A DNA stretch of 64,000 nucleotides from Ovis canadensis (Eukaryota; Chordata; Mammalia; Artiodactyla; Bovidae): NCBI RefSeq assembly GCF_042477335.2, contig NC_091255.1, positions 22,422,501 through 22,486,500 of the forward strand, in the 5' to 3' direction. Position numbers and translations under genes: made by a program. Shown here one piece after another: positions 58,822-64,000 of this stretch (position 1 is the stretch's first letter; every line of letters starts with the position of its first letter). The notes beneath the pieces were generated by a model. That model was not told the origin of the DNA. It did not search any database and worked only from the letters and a program-made list of their open reading frames with translations.

Positions 58822-59008
58822 GGACCCCATTGTCCTGCAAGGGGACGGGGTGGACCACAGCTTGGATTACAGAACCGGGACAGCCACTCTGCCTGGAAAG
58901 GACATTGAGTACAACACCGATTCAGGGAACTTCAAGTGCACGTGGATTCAAGATGGTCCTTCAGCTTTTCTCTATGCAAGATGCTGTAAAGATGGTCCCC
59001 ACCTGTAG
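58822..59008 (+). other. Exon-like segment with good splice acceptor (unidentified)
   Basis: A long pyrimidine tract ends in TTCTCTTCAG at 58812-58821. The following frame (GAC at 58823 to TAG at 59006-59008) encodes 61 residues beginning DPIVLQGDGVDHSLDYRTG and containing FKCTWIQDG and ARCC. I do not recognise the family; no partner exon is identified. Could be a terminal exon of an unannotated or decayed gene, or chance. Confidence 0.2.
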
Positions 59009-59660
59009 ACAGCTTGTGGTCAAGCAGGGAGATTGGCCAGTTCATGTCAAAAAAGAGCTTGGAATGCAGGTAGAATTCCTGCTTTCTTCTCAATGAAATA
59101 TTGAACCTGAGGCTGCCCATGGGAGGCCAGTTGTGGCTAGGAGGCACAGCGCTAATCCTTTCACGTTTGTCACCAAAATTTGCTCAACGTGGAAAACTTG
59201 CTTTTCTTACAAATGAACACTGTTTTCTGTCAAATTGAACACTGAGACTGTACGCCTCAAAGCAATGTTGATCCAACTTACTTTAAAAGCTAGGAGACAT
59301 AGGGGGAAGCGGCATTCAAGCCAAGGAAAGCCACAGAGTATTCCAAACTGCTGGAGTATTCCAGACGTTTACCTTGACTCCATAAGAGGTATGACAGAGC
59401 AGGAACAGCTGGATGCACGCAATGATGTGGAGCAAACCAGGGAGTGGAGTTAACCGTTAGGGCTTTGGACCCTGAGGACTGTGTCACACTATAGAGGTTG
59501 AGATTGTGCTGTAGTAATTGCTGACTTGTTTTATGTTGCTTTCATATCCCTTGAAGTATGCCAGCCAAAATTCTAGTATTTGACATAGTTGAGAGAGCTA
59601 GCGATTATCTACTTATTTCCTAAAGTCCCCTTCTGATTAAGATTGCTGGGTAAAATACAG
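59009..59660. other. Intergenic, nothing recognised
   Basis: No clear polyadenylation signal follows the exon-like segment. Short open frames only. Confidence 0.4.
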
Positions 59661-59664
59661 GAAG

Positions 59665-59800
59665 GGCTTCTCTGGTGGCTCAGACAATAAAGAATAAGCC
59701 TGCAATACAGGACACCTGGGTTCAATCCCTGGGTCAGGAAGATCCTCTGAAGAAAGGAATGGCAACCCACTTCAACCTTCTTGCCTGAAAAATCCTATGT
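59665..59800 (+). mobile_element. Bov-tA SINE, 3'-truncated
   Basis: 'gggcttctctggtggctcag' to 'ttgcctgaaaaatcctatg'. Confidence 0.88.
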
Positions 59801-59883
59801 GTGGGGTGTTTTTTGCCTTTTAAACCTGATTGTTCTTATTTTTTAACTTTTCATTTTGCATTGGGATATAGCGGATTAATAGA

Positions 59884-60040
59884 GCTTCCCTGGTGGCTCA
59901 GATGATAAAGAATCCACCTGGAATGCAGGAGACCTGGGTTTGGAGAAAGGAATGGCTACCCACTTCAATATTTTTGCCTGAAAATCCCAGCCCGTGGGTT
60001 CACAAAAAGTTGACGGTTGAGCAACTAACACTTACTTACT
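59884..60040 (+). mobile_element. Bov-tA SINE with internal deletion
   Basis: 'gcttccctggtggctcagat' to 'gacggttgagcaactaacac'; about 28 bp are missing after 'gacctgggtt' compared with the copy at 60880-61093. Confidence 0.88.
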
Positions 60041-60252
60041 TAAATGAAAGGCGATCCAGTTAAATTTGAATTACAGAGAAAAGAGTAATTTTAGTGCGTG
60101 TCCCATGCAATACTCATTGATCTGAAATTGAAGTTTAACTGGGAGTCTTCTATTTTTATCTGCTAAATCTGGCAACCTTACCTCTGATTACCTTCTAGTC
60201 ACCACAAAAATGATAAATGCAGCCCCGCTTCAGGGCTAATATTTTGTGATGT

Positions 60253-60266
60253 GCGCCATCTAGTGG
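60253..60266 (-). promoter_or_regulatory. CTCF motif, exact consensus match
   Basis: GCGCCATCTAGTGG reads CCACTAGATGGCGC on the minus strand, a full match to CCASYAGRKGGCRS, in apparently non-repeat sequence. Confidence 0.6.
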
Positions 60267-60269
60267 TTA

Positions 60270-60800
60270 CACGAAGAAGAAACCAGGAACCGTCTCTTGA
60301 GAAACAACTTGAAAACTTCAAACCAGAAAGCTGAAGAGAAACAACTAGGCTTTAATTTTTAAAATTCTTAAAGAAGTTTTTTTTTTTTTTTTTTACTTAC
60401 TTCTTTGGGTGTGGTGTCTGTGATCAGGTCAACCCCTTAAAATGTCCACCAAATATCTTAAATCCTTGGTAAATTGGCCAATGTTTAAACAGCAACCCTC
60501 GCTGGGCTGAGGCTCTGGGCTCCTCCGTTAATACCTAAAGGCAAATACCCAGCCTTGTCCTGGTCTGTTGTGGGTCCCAGCATTCCTGGTGATGCTTTAC
60601 AATAAGCATGTGGCATCCAGCCATATCCATCAAGTACAGTAAATGTCAGGCTGGTGCAATTCCATTAAACCCAGCCAGGCCTGCGTGAAGACTGGAGGAA
60701 GCAAGTATTTCCTGTTTACTATTTTACCAAGAGGGTACAGGGTAAGTGCCAAAGGGAATTGGTCCCATCTGATGGGCCTCTAGCTGCACATTGCTATCAC
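60270..60800. other. Intergenic, nothing recognised
   Basis: Single-copy with a poly-T at 60379-60394. Confidence 0.4.
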
Positions 60801-60879
60801 TTGGGGTGTTTTCTGCCTTTTAAACCCAACTGTTTTTATTTTTTAGCTTTTTACTTTGTATTGGGATATAGCCGATTAA

Positions 60880-61093
60880 CAGGGCTTCCCTGGTGGCTCA
60901 GATAATAAAGAATCCAGCTGGAATGCAGGAGACCTGGGTTCGATACCCTGAGTTGGGAAGATCCACTGGAGAAAGGAATGGCTACCCACTCTAGTATTCA
61001 TGCCTCAAGAACTCCATGGACAGAGGAGCCCAGCAAGTTACAGTCCATGGGGTCACAAAGAGTTGGACATGACTGAGTACGCATGCATGCATC
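60880..61093 (+). mobile_element. Bov-tA SINE with 9-bp target-site duplication
   Basis: Full-length copy between GCCGATTAA at 60871-60879 and 61094-61102. Confidence 0.95.
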
Positions 61094-61105
61094 GCCGATT
61101 AATAG

Positions 61106-61669
61106 TGTCGACTTACGAAATAGCCACAACCTAAAAGCTAAGGGCTACGTTTTATTTAGTGGGAATTTTTAGGACTTCAAGCCTGGGGAGACAGCATCTC
61201 GAGTGACCCTGAGAGAATTGTTCCAAGGAGGAGGTGGTGGGGAGGAGTCAGATTATATAGAAGTTTGCAATGGAAGGGGAGAAGGTGCTGGAAGGCGGGG
61301 AGGTGGAGGAGGTGTGGGAGGGCAGCTAGTCTGAACATCAAAAGATTATTGTTAAGGAAAACCAGATATCTCCAGTTAAGGAATTTAGCGCCTTTCTCTG
61401 TATGGGAAGATGGCCAGAGTCTGGGCTTACTGAAATCATGCCTTTCATATGCATCTCAGCTATCTGAGGCCAGTATCCAGTGTGTTCACATCCGCTCAGC
61501 TCCTTAGTGCTCACTGTAGGGAGTGGCTGCAGCTCTAAGGCTGCTAGATAGCAGGCATTGTTCTTTCTGGTTGCCCTCTGGGCTCAGAAATTCACTTTTG
61601 GAGGGCCAGAATCGCTGATGCCTGCGACATCCTTATTTATTAACACGGCAGGAAATCCTCCATTTCTCA
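61106..61669 (-). mobile_element. Solo LTR of an endogenous retrovirus with ATAG duplication
   Basis: On the minus strand it starts TGAGAAATGG and ends AAGTCGACA (TG...CA, 564 bp). It carries a TATATAAT element (61259-61251) and an AATAAA (61156-61151), spaced as a promoter and R-region polyadenylation signal. ATAG flanks it at 61102-61105 and 61670-61673. No internal viral genes remain, implying recombination between two LTRs. Confidence 0.85.
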
Positions 61670-61730
61670 ATAGTGTTGGGATAGTTTCAGATGGACAACT
61701 CAGCCAAAATAAACATGTATCCATTCTCAC

Positions 61731-61945
61731 CTGGTGGCACTAGTGGTAAAGAACCCGCCTGCCAAAGCAGGAGACATAAAAGCTGTGGGTTTGATCCTTG
61801 GGTTCGGAAGATCCCCTGGAGGAGGAAATGGCAACCCACTCTAGTATACTTGCCTGGAGACTCCCATGGACAGAGGAGCCTGGTGGGCTATAGTCCATGG
61901 GGTTGCAAAGAGTCGGACATGACTGAATGACTGAGCATTCTCACT
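61731..61945 (+). mobile_element. Bov-tA SINE
   Basis: 'acctggtggcactagtggta' to 'gtcggacatgactgaatgac'. Confidence 0.92.
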
Positions 61946-62585
61946 GGGGTGTTTTTAAAAGTCCCAGTGCCTGTGCCTTCCCCCTTCAGCCTCTGTCTTT
62001 CCCTTCTCTTCCCTTGCCCCTCCTTTTCTTCTCTTTTTCTCCTATTTAAATCATGTGAGTTTATACATCCAAGTGGGATTACTCTAAAGGCAAAGCTGAC
62101 AACAGTAAGCGATGGTCAGATTTCCGAAAACTGAAATCAGATTTCACCCTAGAACTTGAGGTATTTTACAGACAAAACCTCAGCATATTCACTGAGGCCC
62201 TCTCTCTGTTCTTTTGCTTTACAGACCAGGCTGAAAGGCAAAGGAGCTTCCCTGCCGCCAATTCAGTGTCTGTGGTTCTGTGATTTCATCACAAATACTT
62301 ATGAAATGATACCAAACCTCCACTGGCAGTTTAGCCTGAGAGAAAATTCCAGAGCTCAATTTGTTCTTTGAATAGGTTTTAGAACAAACTGGAGGGGGAG
62401 AGAAACTACATTTCATAATACCCTCTAAATGGACACGGTGTCTCTATCATTATAACAATTTTAATAGTGAAAGCTAATACCTGCAATTTTTGATGGTCCC
62501 TTATTAATCAGGATGCTTTGCACACACACTATCCTCTTTAACTCTCAGAGCAACCCTAGGTGGCTGGGGACTACATCCCCATATT
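61946..62585. other. Intergenic with MIR trace
   Basis: 62460-62580 resembles MIR ('tatcctctttaactctcaga'). No gene. Confidence 0.45.
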
Positions 62586-62778
62586 GCATGCATGCGTGCT
62601 AAGTCACTTCAGTCATGTCTGACTCTTTGTGACCCTATGGACTGTAGCCCACCAGGTTCCTCTGTTCATGGGATTCTCCAGGCAAGAATACTGGAGTGGG
62701 TTGCTGTGCCCTTCTCCAGGGGATCTTCCTGATCCAGAGATTGAACTTGCATCTCCTATGTCTCTTGCATCGATAGAT
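62586..62778 (-). mobile_element. Bov-tA SINE, left arm of an inverted arrangement
   Basis: 'gcatgcatgcgtgctaagtc' to 'gaacttgcatctcctatgtc'. Confidence 0.9.
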
Positions 62779-62897
62779 GAGTTCCCTGGTAACTCAGCTG
62801 GTAAAAAAAATCCACCCGCAATGCAGAAGACCCCAGTTCAATTCCTGGCTTGGGAAGATCTGCTGGAGAAGGGATAGGCTACCCACTCCAGTGCTCT
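62779..62897 (+). mobile_element. Bov-tA SINE, truncated
   Basis: 'gagttccctggtaactcagc' to 'ctacccactccagtgctctt'; cut short where the next copy starts. Confidence 0.9.
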
Positions 62898-63059
62898 TGG
62901 ACTTCCCTTGTGGCTCAGCTGGTAAAGAATCTGCCTGCGATGTGGGAGACCGTGGTTCGATCCCTGGGTTGGCAAGTATTCTGGCCTGAAGAATTCCATG
63001 GACTGTACAGTCCTTGAGGTCACAAAGAGTCGGACATGACTGAGCGATTTTCACTTTAC
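62898..63059 (+). mobile_element. Bov-tA SINE with internal deletion
   Basis: 'gacttcccttgtggctcagc' to 'catgactgagcgattttcac'; the 'gatcccctggagaagg' block is missing. Confidence 0.9.
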
Positions 63060-64000
63060 CACTAGCGCCACCTGGGAAGCCCATGTTATGCACAAGCAAA
63101 CTGAGGCTCAGGATTGGTGTAAATATCTCCTGCAAGGACACAGCTGGTGAGCGGCACAGCTGGTTTTCACACCCAGCGTTCTCTGACAGCAAACCCTGGG
63201 CTCTTCCTGCCCTGATATTCCACCAAGACCACGATGCATAGCTCTGCAGATTCCTTTGCCTTTTGGCTCAGGCTTGTGATGGGGAGCTCTCTGCCAAGTC
63301 ATTCACATGTCAATGACTCTCCATTGCCAGCCACAGCCGCCCAGCATGTTTAGGCCCTTGAAACCAGATCTTCAAAAATATCCACTTCCTTCTGGCTGGC
63401 TCAAGGAAGTCAAAAGGCAGTTTTCAGTTTTTATGACACCTACCTTTGGGTAGCTGAGTTACCTTGGGGAGTCTTATTGGGGGTTTGGTGAGGATGTTAA
63501 ATAAAGGCTGTCTCTAAGGATCTGTGGAGCCCTCCTTGGAAAGAGTAACAGGAAACAACCATTGGTGAAAGGAATAGTGGAGATATACCAACCCAGAAAC
63601 CGTGTTGCAGAATCAGTTCATTCCTCCTATTTGACAGCCCCTCATGCTGAAATGTCACCTCCTCTGGGAAGCCTTCTGGGATCTGCCTCTGTCCCAGGCC
63701 CATGTCCTTCTCACCCCACTGCCACTGCCACTGGCCTCTGCTCTCCTTCTCAGCACACACAATCAGAAGGGGGAGTGTGTGCATATACACCTCTTTCTTT
63801 GAGCAGAGCTGGTCTAGACTGGTGCAGGCTTCCAGAGTGAATCCGTGGGTGTCCAGAAGGAGGGGTCCCAAGGAGTAGGCATAGGTGGTGGGCCGGAAGG
63901 AGGCAATTTTGCCAGACTTTGCTTGGTGATTCAGGATCACATGGATTAGTCACTGGGGAGGGTTTTGAAAATCTTCACAGTGTCCTGGTACTGTCCACCT
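63060..64000. other. Intergenic with MIR traces, to window end
   Basis: 63075-63180 resembles a MIR 3' half ('gcaaactgaggctcaggatt'). The rest is single-copy without a supported gene. Confidence 0.45.

Larger units (their letters stand above)
60803..61730 (+). mobile_element. LINE-derived host fragment split by SINE and LTR
   Basis: The flank 'ttgggatatagccgattaa' resumes after the insertions as 'tgttgggatagtttcagatg' ... 'catgtatccattctc', matching the intact copy at 35340-35475. The SINE (60880-61093) and solo LTR (61106-61669) account for the interruptions. Confidence 0.75.

Noticed and set aside
59235..59453. 72-codon frame with charged residues
   Set aside because: No homology recognised, no splice or promoter context, short length.

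Overview
The window is nuclear DNA of a ruminant, most likely a bovid. It is crowded with repeat families confined to or typical of Pecora: Bov-tA and BOV-A2 SINEs, 3' pieces of the RTE LINE BovB, cetartiodactyl CHR SINEs, and ruminant-type L1 3' ends. Older mammalian MIR, L2, L1M and hAT relics lie underneath. No bacterial, viral or organellar gene organisation is present.

Only one protein-coding gene can be supported: the 5' end of HNF1B (hepatocyte nuclear factor 1-beta, a POU-homeodomain transcription factor) on the minus strand. Exon 1 coding sequence occupies 970-1313, ends at a consensus donor, and is preceded (to the right) by a short 5' UTR and a GC-rich promoter region. Positions 1-969 are the beginning of intron 1; the rest of the gene lies outside the window to the left. 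Candidate promoter elements are a TATA-like motif and two octamers (1517-1571) and an HNF4-type DR1 with an abutting forkhead motif (1741-1763).

From about 2.5 kb to 64 kb the window is the upstream intergenic side of HNF1B. I see no convincing multi-exon gene there. It holds several dozen SINEs, BovB and L1 3' fragments, at least three hAT-type MITEs, two solo LTRs of endogenous retroviruses (20297-20633 and 61106-61669, both minus orientation), (TG)n microsatellites, and stretches of apparently single-copy DNA.

Items that stand out in this flank are CTCF-like motifs (43676-43689 and 60253-60266, with a weaker one at 18736-18748), an AT-rich homeodomain-like block with an inverted repeat (42060-42330), two exon-like segments with good splice signals (47917-47981 and 58822-59008), nested insertions with readable target-site duplications, and two composite SINE-plus-flank segments each present twice. 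I found no previously undescribed molecular system. The most useful hypotheses concern HNF1B regulation, a possible divergent transcript from its CpG island, and the insertion history. Repeat family names are by recognition of consensus-like sequence, not by a search, and repeat boundaries are approximate unless a target-site duplication is quoted.
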